From assembly GCF_000263715.2 (NCBI RefSeq), contig NZ_CM001514.1, forward strand, positions 172,936 to 236,935: a stretch of DNA of 64,000 nucleotides, read 5' to 3'. Of this stretch, positions 55,764 through 61,363 are shown piece after piece; position 1 is the stretch's first letter, and every line of letters begins with the position of its first letter. Under the pieces are notes generated by a model that had not been told where the DNA came from, did no database searches, and saw only the letters and a list, made by a program, of their open reading frames with translations. The DNA comes from Pseudomonas synxantha BG33R (GTDB taxonomy: Bacteria; Pseudomonadota; Gammaproteobacteria; Pseudomonadales; Pseudomonadaceae). The position numbers and the translations under genes are program-made.

Positions 55764-56116
55764 AATTAAGCATTAAGTTTCCCGAGAATTTGTTAACCCA
55801 CAGCCTGCTCGAGCAAAGGCTGATTCCTTGCATTTGCAAAATTGCAACGGAGTTTGAAATTGAATTTTTGGACCCTTTGCCAGAAGCTGCAGGAACCGTT
55901 CTGGAGTGGGATCGTGCAGAACTTGAAAAAAGAGCGATAGGTGGGGTAGGTGGGCAATACTCTCACTATGCACACGGTCGGGTGTCGTTAAAAAAAGTTG
56001 ATATTGATATCTACCAAATATTGGATCTTGAAATGTTTTATAGGCTTTTTGGATGGTGCAGCATCTTGGAAGATGGCAACTATGCGCCGCCGGGGCAGTT
56101 TTGGGATGATGAATAA
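55760..56116 (+). CDS. Probable cognate immunity protein (CdiI)
   Basis: Acidic cytoplasmic protein (118 aa; MKLSIKFPENLLTHSLLEQR start) with no family I recognise. It begins in the ATGA overlap with the effector stop, exactly where cdiI lies in CDI loci, so it should neutralise the C39-like peptidase tip. AT-rich like the tip. A repeat element follows after 6 bp. Confidence 0.75.
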   Translation: MKLSIKFPENLLTHSLLEQRLIPCICKIATEFEIEFLDPLPEAAGTVLEWDRAELEKRAIGGVGGQYSHYAHGRVSLKKVDIDIYQILDLEMFYRLFGWCSILEDGNYAPPGQFWDDE

Positions 56117-56122
56117 GTTGAA

Positions 56123-56245
56123 GAAAAGGGGACTGAAGAAAAGGGACAAGAAAAGAGGGCAGATTTATCTAGACTAGAGTTTAAAGGCTGTTTAGTCCTG
56201 AAGCAGGTGTAAACCTATTTCAGGACTAGACAGTCCCCTTTTTTC
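56123..56245. repeat. Inverted-repeat element 1 of the immunity array
   Basis: Outer arms GAAAAGGGGACTG (56123-56135) and CAGTCCCCTTTTTTC (56231-56245). It contains a second perfect 10-bp stem TAGTCCTGAA / TTCAGGACTA (56193-56202, 56219-56228) and the family motif GGGCAGATTTATCT (56157-56170). Confidence 0.75.
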
Positions 56246-56253
56246 GTTGATTC

Positions 56254-56334
56254 GTGACAAAAATATTGGAAGGGATTAAGTCAGAAGCAGTAATCGTGGG
56301 TAGTGAAGTTGATAAATGGCTTACGAGGGACTGA
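56254..56334 (+). pseudogene. Truncated toxin tail (26 codons) upstream of Imm11-like gene
   Basis: A short open stretch (VTKILEGIKSEAVIVGSEVD...) that begins just after repeat element 1 and ends in TGA one base before the next immunity gene's ATG. The geometry matches a toxin C-terminus coupled to its immunity gene. It has no start of its own beyond a GTG, and an in-frame TGA lies two codons before it, so it is read as a remnant. Confidence 0.5.
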
Positions 56335-56335
56335 A

Positions 56336-56932
56336 ATGAGATATTACTTAATGCGACAAGATGTAACTGTCTGCGATAGGTGGGTGCTCGGAGATGTACA
56401 TCATGTAGATAACTGGTATTTCAGTGATCCTGCAGTTAATTTTACGGAGCCAGGCACATATACCCTCGATGTAAGGTTCGACGGTAAAGAAGTTGATTAT
56501 TCCCTCGCTGGATACGCCAGTGTTCCTGTTTTAAGCGAGAGGGCAAAAAATTCGCTCGCCGGTTTGCCAGAGATAGACGAAATTTATCAGCATGTCGTTT
56601 TTGAGCCGGTTAAGATAAACAATAAAGTGGTTTGCCAGAGCTATTTTTTGATGATTATAGAAACGCAAATCGATTGCGTGGATGAAAAGCGCTCTCGCTA
56701 TAAAAAGTTTAAGGTAGATGATCCTGTTAGGCCAGATATGGCCGGCAACTATCGTGCTTTCTACAATTTGGTGGTTGACCCGGGTAGGGTCGGATCAAGT
56801 CATATATTTAGACTTAAAAAATATTTGAGTGCGATCATAGTAAGTGAAGAAGTGAAACGGCGACTTGTGGCAGCTGGTGTTGTCGGCGTACTGTTTGAAT
56901 CTGTTAATGGTGATCAAGAAACCGTTACCTAG
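56336..56932 (+). CDS. Imm11/DUF1629-like immunity protein (orphan)
   Basis: Protein of 198 aa. Its C-terminal pattern (YLSAIIVSEEVKRRLVAAGVVGVLFESV) and the mid-region (YQHVVFEPVKINNKVVCQSYFLMIIETQIDCVD) resemble the Imm11/DUF1629 immunity family of polymorphic toxin systems. Start ATG at 56336 with GAGGGAC at 56325-56331. No full toxin precedes it, only a 26-codon tail, so it is an orphan immunity gene that may protect against siblings' toxins. Confidence 0.65.
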   Translation: MRYYLMRQDVTVCDRWVLGDVHHVDNWYFSDPAVNFTEPGTYTLDVRFDGKEVDYSLAGYASVPVLSERAKNSLAGLPEIDEIYQHVVFEPVKINNKVVCQSYFLMIIETQIDCVDEKRSRYKKFKVDDPVRPDMAGNYRAFYNLVVDPGRVGSSHIFRLKKYLSAIIVSEEVKRRLVAAGVVGVLFESVNGDQETVT

Positions 56933-56945
56933 TTAGTCAGGTAGT

Positions 56946-57020
56946 TGGGGGAAGGCGGCGAATTTGCTTAATTCGTGGTGGTAGTGCAAAGGCCATTGAT
57001 TAAATCTGCCCCCCTTTTGT
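56946..57020. repeat. Inverted-repeat element 2 (degenerate)
   Basis: Right arm GATTAAATCTGCCCCCCTTT (56998-57017) matches the family; the left arm (GGGGGAAGGCGGCGAATTTG, from 56947) is degenerate. Confidence 0.55.
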
Positions 57021-57047
57021 TGTGTTTAATTACATGGGGGGCGATTT

Positions 57048-57491
57048 GTGTCGGACAAACAAGTATATGAGCTAACGATTGATGATCTTGATCGCTACAG
57101 CGTTTGGTTTTTTCCGATGGACGATACCGTGGAGGATGAGTTAACTGTACGCCCCCTCGCCGAGCAGGAAACGTGCTCAGACTTTCAGATTATCGTTCGA
57201 GCTGATTTTTTTGGTGAAAGACACTCTGTGTATCGCGGCTATTTGTATTGGAACTCCAATTCCGCAATTGAATGCTTAAAGCCTGTTGTATTGTCTGATA
57301 AGGGAGCCGTCGTAAATTTTTGGAGCGGTATAGTAACTCCCGCGTGGGAAAGTTCAGAGTTTGCCGGTTCGATTAGATCCGAGCTGCCTATTTCTTATGC
57401 CTCGGAATCGGTTTTCGATCTTCCTTCCATTTGCGGAAAGCTGGAGGGACTTTATTATCTTTCTGATGATCAGGTGTGCTGCGTTAAATGA
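57048..57491 (+). CDS. Orphan immunity-like protein
   Basis: Acidic protein of 147 aa (VYELTIDDLDRYSVWFFPMDD start), GTG start with GGGGGGCG 5-12 bp upstream. The compact beta-rich look (SVWFFPMD; YRGYLYWNSNS; DLPSICGKLEGLYYLSDDQVCCVK) and the position between two repeat elements suggest an immunity protein; no named family is recognised. A possible toxin tail (FNYMGGDLCRTNKYMS) overlaps its start in another frame. Confidence 0.6.
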   Translation: MSDKQVYELTIDDLDRYSVWFFPMDDTVEDELTVRPLAEQETCSDFQIIVRADFFGERHSVYRGYLYWNSNSAIECLKPVVLSDKGAVVNFWSGIVTPAWESSEFAGSIRSELPISYASESVFDLPSICGKLEGLYYLSDDQVCCVK

Positions 57492-57494
57492 CGC

Positions 57495-57560
57495 GAGAAA
57501 AGGGGGGTGATTTATTTAAATTTGCGCTTGGATCTATTAAATAAATCTGTCCCCTTTTTG
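57495..57560. repeat. Inverted-repeat element 3
   Basis: Arms AAAAGGGGGGTGATTTATTT (57498 on) and TTAAATAAATCTGTCCCCTT (57537 on); nearly complete stem of about 20 bp. Directly abuts element 4. Confidence 0.8.
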
Positions 57561-57659
57561 TTTTGCTAGAGAAGTGAAAAAAGGGAGCGGGAAAAAAGGG
57601 AGCAGATTTATCTGAATTTAGGGTTGAAAAATCTTTTAAACAAATCTGTCCCCTTTTTC
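57561..57659. repeat. Inverted-repeat element 4 (near-identical to element 8)
   Basis: Left arm AAAAAAGGGAGCAGATTTAT (57593 on), right arm AAACAAATCTGTCCCCTTTT (57638 on). The whole ~99 bp, including TTGCTAGAGAAGTGAAAAAA and AGGGTTGAAAAATCT, recurs almost unchanged at 59946-60040. Confidence 0.85.
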
Positions 57660-57661
57660 TA

Positions 57662-57760
57662 ATAAGCCCGAAAGATAATATGGGGGCTGGCGCATGTATA
57701 GGTAATGCATGTCGCGGACTGCCCGATGGCGAGAAAGTCAGAATTAAGGTGGTGGACTAA
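57662..57760 (+). pseudogene. Truncated toxin tail with TAATG coupling to the next gene
   Basis: Open stretch from the end of element 4 (ISPKDNMGAGACIGNACRGL...VRIKVVD) whose stop overlaps the following ATG as TAATG. The tight coupling and the abrupt start at the repeat edge mark it as the residual C-terminus of a toxin. Confidence 0.55.
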
Positions 57761-58233
57761 TGGCTAGGTTTAGAGAAAGTATATATTTGTCTTATTCGCA
57801 ATTTTGCGTGTTTTTGAGTTCGCTTGATCAGCCGTATAATGATTGGAGTGATCGTAGTTATGCGCAAGGATTTGCGTGGAGGTTAGGGAGTGTCTCTTTT
57901 AGAGCTTTGATTGACGAAGGGGATCATATAATTAGCTTTTTCATTAACGAACAAGTGCCCGCTATAAGCGCAGACGTGGTTTGGGCCTTTAAAGTTCCCT
58001 TCTCGGTAATAGATAGAAATATTGAGGTTGGTAGTATTTCGAGTACGGTTCCTCTAGAACTGCCTGAAGGAGATTATTCTCTTCAGGTCGAATTTATAAG
58101 ACCCTCCTCAAGTGGAGTGTATGAAATAAATGTCCATTTGAATTTAGGGGACTGCGATTTTGAGGTGTTGAGAGCAGACGCCGAAATTGACGAGCAAGAT
58201 GAGTTTGATATCGATGCGGTTCCTGCGGGATAA
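57760..58233 (+). CDS. Orphan immunity-like protein
   Basis: Acidic protein of 157 aa (MARFRESIYLSYSQFCVFLS start; tail AEIDEQDEFDIDAVPAG), beta-strand-rich, family not recognised. Its ATG overlaps the stop of the toxin tail and repeat element 5 follows 8 bp later. AT-rich base use differs sharply from the core genes. Confidence 0.6.
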   Translation: MARFRESIYLSYSQFCVFLSSLDQPYNDWSDRSYAQGFAWRLGSVSFRALIDEGDHIISFFINEQVPAISADVVWAFKVPFSVIDRNIEVGSISSTVPLELPEGDYSLQVEFIRPSSSGVYEINVHLNLGDCDFEVLRADAEIDEQDEFDIDAVPAG

Positions 58234-58240
58234 AATTTCG

Positions 58241-58312
58241 GAGAAATGGGGGCGGATTTATTTTAATTCGAGATAGCGGTAATAAAGCCTATTAAATAAA
58301 TCTGTCCCCTTT
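58241..58312. repeat. Inverted-repeat element 5
   Basis: Left arm GAGAAATGGGGGCGGATTTA (58241 on), right arm ATTAAATAAATCTGTCCCCT (58291 on). Confidence 0.8.
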
Positions 58313-58548
58313 GTTCTGCTGTTTGTCACGGTACTCCAGTCAGCAATATATTAAACCAAATTACAGGGTTTAATGGGTTTGCTACATTGCACGATGGTTG
58401 GATGATTAACTTGGAAGCTCACAAACAAGCTGATATGTCGTTTTTTGAAAATTTGGGCAGCATGCCGCCTGCTCTGCTTGTAAATTATGGAGCACTGTAC
58501 GATAAGTACCGCCCAACAATTGAGTCGCAGAAAAAGCGTGAAAATTAA
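58312..58548 (+). pseudogene. C-terminal fragment (~78 aa) of a polymorphic toxin
   Basis: The frame starts at the edge of element 5 and ends with TAA at 58546-58548. It contains CHGTPVSNILNQITGFNGFA, TLHDGWM and MPPALLVNYGALYDKY. This FNG-LHD-W...MPPA-YGAL pattern is, from memory, common at the ends of Rhs/CDI effectors. There is no start and no upstream body, so it is a displaced tip cut at the repeat. It overlaps the lipoprotein start by 11 bp. Confidence 0.65.
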
Positions 58549-58873
58549 TAAATGGCTTTTGGTAGTATTATTGTCGGCCTTGGCTGGCTGCGCACCTTCC
58601 CATTCCAATTGGGAAAATGGAATGAATCTATGGGTAGGTACTCATTTCGATTCCCACCTTTACAAAGACTGCACTCGAGGATGTGGCGACTCATATTGGT
58701 CGCCTGTAAATAAAAATAAGACCTTTGATAAGGTTGTTGATGAAAACGGAGGCAGGCGGTATTACATAACTTGGATTAGAGATTGCCGATATTCGGTTTT
58801 TGTCGCTGCGGATCGGCTAATAAAGTCATGGAGATACGAAACTTCTAACGTAAAAGGATGTTATGTCTTTTAA
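58538..58873 (+). CDS. Orphan immunity-like lipoprotein
   Basis: Small lipoprotein (111 aa): GTG start, signal MKINKWLLVVLLSALAGC with acylated Cys18, then a Cys-rich, Trp/Tyr-rich domain (LYKDCTRGCGDSYW; YYITWIRDCRYSVFVAADRLIKSWRYETSNVKGCYVF). A lipoprotein directly after a toxin tail suggests immunity acting in the periplasm against a membrane- or periplasm-active toxin. An upstream in-frame ATG at 58487 lies inside the toxin tail and would destroy the signal peptide. Confidence 0.65.
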   Translation: MKINKWLLVVLLSALAGCAPSHSNWENGMNLWVGTHFDSHLYKDCTRGCGDSYWSPVNKNKTFDKVVDENGGRRYYITWIRDCRYSVFVAADRLIKSWRYETSNVKGCYVF

Positions 58874-58884
58874 CTGTTGTTTAA

Positions 58885-58980
58885 GGGAAAAGAAAAGAGA
58901 GAAAAGGGGGCGAGAGAAAAGGAAGAGAAAAGGGGGCGGATTTATTTAAATGGCTAAGTAAAAAATAAGTCTGTTTCGAA
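58885..58980. repeat. Inverted-repeat element 6 (degenerate, with extra half copy)
   Basis: Left arm GAAAAGGGGGCGGATTTATT (58927 on) with a doubled purine tract before it; the right arm near 58962-58978 (AATAAGTCTGTTTCG) is decayed. A further half element CGAAGGGGACAGATCTATTT follows at 58993. Confidence 0.65.
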
Positions 58981-59067
58981 TGGAGCTGCGATCGAAGGGG
59001 ACAGATCTATTTGCATGGAGCCGTTTCGGTGAAGAGTCGAATATAGGATATATTTTTGTTTTTAGAG

Positions 59068-59138
59068 CAGAAAAGGGGGCAGATTTATTTAAATTAGAGT
59101 TGAAGAGCATATTAAATAAATCTGTCCCCTTTTGTTCC
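59068..59138. repeat. Inverted-repeat element 7
   Basis: Left arm AAAAGGGGGCAGATTTATTT (59071 on), right arm ATTAAATAAATCTGTCCCCT (59111 on): almost perfect. The right edge runs into three tandem TTTTGTTCC units (59130-59156). Together with element 6 it fills the gap before the next remnant; no gene is seen there. Confidence 0.85.
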
Positions 59139-59152
59139 TTTTGTTCCTTTTG

Positions 59153-59497
59153 TTCGCAACGGCCCGTGAGAACTCTTGTCCAGGACGAATCAGGCCGGTA
59201 TTGGTTGCAAGGGCAAGGTGGGGGAAAATTACCCCTTCAGGTTCTTACGATTTTGTCACATTGCCGGATGGGACTATCAAGGTAAGCCGCCCAAATGTGA
59301 ATGAGCAATTTTCAACCCATCTGGGGTAGCGTGGGGGGGAAGTTAAATATGCCGGCTCTATACGCTTTGGTAATAATGACGGTCCAGAGCGAGGAAAAAT
59401 AACAAGATGGGATAATAGTTCCGGTCATTATCAGCCACCTGCTACCCTAAAGGCTAACTCTGGGTTACCGGAAAACTCATTTAATCCAAGGAAATAG
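59153..59497 (+). pseudogene. Frameshifted C-terminal fragment of a polymorphic toxin
   Basis: Three consecutive pieces in different frames read as one toxin tip: RTLVQDESGRYWLQGQGGGK, then KITPSGSYDFVTLPDGTIKV...NEQFSTHL, then GEVKYAGSIRFGNNDGPERG...GHYQPPATLKANSGL...FNPRK, ending TAG at 59495-59497. The breaks fall at G runs near 59220-59224 and 59331-59337. The HL..GEVKYAGSIRF..G.I..W.N.SGHYQPP pattern is, from memory, a recurrent tip domain. Truncated at element 7. Confidence 0.65.
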
Positions 59498-59503
59498 TTT
59501 GGT

Positions 59504-59917
59504 ATGGATTCAAGATTGATATCACTCTGTAAAGAGTTGGCGAAAATGACTTCTGATCAGGCGGCAGCTTGGATATTGAGCCGGTACCCGCTTACTTCAG
59601 ATAATTGGGGTGAAGCTTTATTACTCCTTCCTCATAGATCTTGGAAAAAACCAGAGCAGAAACGTTTAGCGGATTATTATTTTAAGAAAATTCCGTTCTC
59701 TAGCGCTAGAGGATATGAAACCTTCGCGTCAATTATGCCAGTTAAGTTAATGGTTGCATGCATTAACGATGCATTGCCCAAAGATCCTAGCAGGCTCGAG
59801 TTATTGTTTTATCATCTTGTCCCAGTGCTTAAGCGTTTTGCGAAGAATGATGCAGATCGAAAAATTATTGAGACTTTACTTTCGGCTTTTTCGATAAATT
59901 TTCCAAAAGATAATTGA
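59504..59917 (+). CDS. Orphan immunity-like helical protein
   Basis: Basic, mostly helical protein of 137 aa (MDSRLISLCKELAKMTSDQA start). AAGGAAATAG ends 7 bp before the ATG, inside the last codons of the frameshifted toxin tip. This arrangement marks it as the cognate immunity gene of that tip. Family not recognised. Confidence 0.65.
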   Translation: MDSRLISLCKELAKMTSDQAAAWILSRYPLTSDNWGEALLLLPHRSWKKPEQKRLADYYFKKIPFSSARGYETFASIMPVKLMVACINDALPKDPSRLELLFYHLVPVLKRFAKNDADRKIIETLLSAFSINFPKDN

Positions 59918-59945
59918 GAACAAAAGGAGGCGGTTTGTTTGATCT

Positions 59946-60040
59946 TGCTAGAGAAGTGAAAAAAGGGGGCGGAAAAAAAGGGAGCAGATTTATTTGAATT
60001 AGGGTTGAAAAATCTATTAAAAAAATCTGTCCCCCTTTTC
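59946..60040. repeat. Inverted-repeat element 8 (near-identical to element 4)
   Basis: Contains CTTGCTAGAGAAGTGAAAAA, AAAAGGGAGCAGATTTATTT and right arm AAAAAAATCTGTCCCCCTTT. A second, weaker left arm CAAAAGGAGGCGGTTTGTTT lies just before it at 59921. Confidence 0.85.
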
Positions 60041-60043
60041 TGA

Positions 60044-60118
60044 TTTCCGGATCAGCATCAGGGTGGAATACATCGTGCTGGAGGTGTGCCCAGAGAGATT
60101 TTTTCAGATAAAAAGTAG
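60044..60118 (+). pseudogene. Truncated toxin tail upstream of SUKH gene
   Basis: Twenty-four codons (FPDQHQGGIHRAGGVPREIF...) that begin at an in-frame TGA at the edge of element 8 and end in TAG three bases before the next start. The His/Gly-rich DQHQGG-HR-GGV pattern resembles endings of nuclease-type tips, but the fragment is too short to classify. Confidence 0.5.
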
Positions 60119-60121
60119 GGG

Positions 60122-60520
60122 GTGAAGGTGGATATTAAAACTTTTTTGAAGAGTAAGAAAGAAGAGCATTTGCTTGATGGCTTGGCTGCTGTAGATGATG
60201 TCAGTCTTAATGCAATAAAGGTAGGGCAGAAAAATGCTCCTGATGATTACTTGGAGTTTTTGCAGGAGTTCGGAAGTGGGGAAATTGAAACAGCCGGATT
60301 TATGCTTTATAACGGCCTCCTAGAGGCAAGTGATATTTTTGATGATGAGACTGCGGCGCAATTCGAAAGTGTTATGATTTTTGGTGATGATATGCAGGGG
60401 CGATGCGTCGGTTTTGATAAAAATGATAAATGGGCTGTAGTGAAAATAGACTCTGCAGATATGAGTGTTAAGAAGTTATGTGAAACATTTTCTTTGTTTG
60501 TTTATAGTTTGTTGAGGTGA
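60122..60520 (+). CDS. SMI1/KNR4 (SUKH)-family immunity protein (orphan)
   Basis: Acidic protein of 132 aa with a SUKH-type pattern: PDDYLEFLQEFGSGEIETAG, then MIFGDDMQGRCVGFDKNDKWAVVKID, ending in the C-terminal helix SLFVYSLL. SUKH proteins are widespread immunity proteins, often against nuclease toxins. GTG start at 60122 with AGGGG upstream, after a 24-codon toxin tail. Confidence 0.75.
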   Translation: MKVDIKTFLKSKKEEHLLDGLAAVDDVSLNAIKVGQKNAPDDYLEFLQEFGSGEIETAGFMLYNGLLEASDIFDDETAAQFESVMIFGDDMQGRCVGFDKNDKWAVVKIDSADMSVKKLCETFSLFVYSLLR

Positions 60521-60555
60521 CTCTGGGAGAAAAGGGAAGGAAATGGGAAGGGAAA

Positions 60556-60813
60556 GTGATTAAGCCTAGATCAAGGTGGCAGGCGTTTTTGTTATTGTTG
60601 ATTTATCTGTTTTTATTGTTTTTGTTGGTGGGGGTTATCGCAAAGCTCATGGGGGCGCTGGTTAATTATTCAAAGATTGGTGTATGGGACTTTAGTTGGG
60701 CTGAAATCGTAGATATGTTACCCGGTGTTTTTGCCTATGCAATACCTACTGGGGTAGGCGTTTGGATACAGTCCTGGTTGAAAAATCGTAAAGAGAGTGG
60801 CCAAGGGAATTGA
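60556..60813 (+). CDS. Small membrane protein at end of the immunity array
   Basis: Protein of 85 aa with two helices (about 8-35, WQAFLLLLIYLFLLFLLVGVIAKLMGAL; 48-70, IVDMLPGVFAYAIPTGVGVWI). GTG start at 60556 with GGAAGGGA upstream; a GTG at 60517 overlapping the SUKH stop would add 13 residues read from purine-rich repeat-like DNA. It may be a membrane immunity protein, but no toxin tail is visible. Confidence 0.5.
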   Translation: MIKPRSRWQAFLLLLIYLFLLFLLVGVIAKLMGALVNYSKIGVWDFSWAEIVDMLPGVFAYAIPTGVGVWIQSWLKNRKESGQGN

Positions 60814-60851
60814 GCGCAAAGCGGGCGACACAAAGGCCGCCCGATTTTCAC

Positions 60852-61124
60852 TCAGGACGGATCGGCATTCAGCCTGCGACTGATGACATCCAGCAAATCA
60901 CACCCATCGCGCAGCGGAATGGCCAGCAAGTGGGCGAAGTCTGAAAGCACTACGGCATCGCTGCTGAGTTGTTCGCGGAAGGCCAGGTTTTCCAGCAGTT
61001 GGGTGACGGCCCGAATGCGATGCACAGCCGCGTCGTGAAGGACGTCGAGAGGTGCCTGGGTGTCGATGATCAGCGCTGGGACGGTGCAGTCGTGGCCGGT
61101 TAGGGGCATGTATCGATTCATCAT
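60852..61124 (-). CDS. Hypothetical pseudomonad small protein (DUF3077-like)
   Basis: A 90-aa protein with an open N-terminus and two amphipathic helices (APLDVLHDAAVHRIRAVTQLLENLAF; DAVVLSDFAHLLAIPLRDGCDLLDVIS). The layout resembles the short DUF3077-type proteins frequent in Pseudomonas; membership is uncertain. GAGAG lies 8 bp before the first of two ATGs. The 235 bp upstream look structured (next entry). Confidence 0.5.
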   Translation of the reverse strand: MMNRYMPLTGHDCTVPALIIDTQAPLDVLHDAAVHRIRAVTQLLENLAFREQLSSDAVVLSDFAHLLAIPLRDGCDLLDVISRRLNADPS

Positions 61125-61126
61125 TA

Positions 61127-61300
61127 AGCTCTCTGGATTATTGAGGGCTCGTTCTTCGGGTCGCCAAACCCGGTCACCTTTTGGGTGACGGCCGGACTAT
61201 AAGCCGCACCACCAAGCCCGCGCAAGGCATCAAAATGCCGCCGCTTCGGAGCGTGTACGCAGCTACTAACGTCTTGCCACCCATTGCCGACATACTGCTC
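61127..61300 (-). other. Structured leader upstream of the small minus-strand gene
   Basis: On the minus strand this stretch holds stem-loops GTCACC/GGTGAC (61173-61189) and GGCAT/ATGCC with a 4-nt loop (61226-61239). It is open in one frame (ending IIQRA just before the small gene), but the composition looks like a GC-rich RNA leader rather than protein. From memory, similar stretches precede DUF3077-type genes in other pseudomonads. A leader RNA or a sequence repeat are both possible. Confidence 0.3.
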
Positions 61301-61363
61301 ACGAACAAACGCACTACGACTATGCAAATCTGAAAGCCTCACCCCAAACATTAAAGGACCAAT

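Noticed and set aside
58980..59285. 101-codon plus-strand frame within repeat elements 6-7
   Set aside because: Its first half is the inverted repeats themselves; the second half belongs to the frameshifted toxin tip, annotated separately.
56117..60816. Integron cassette array with attC sites
   Set aside because: The genes are separated by inverted repeats, but the elements lack the attC core GTTRRRY layout and no integrase is present in the window.
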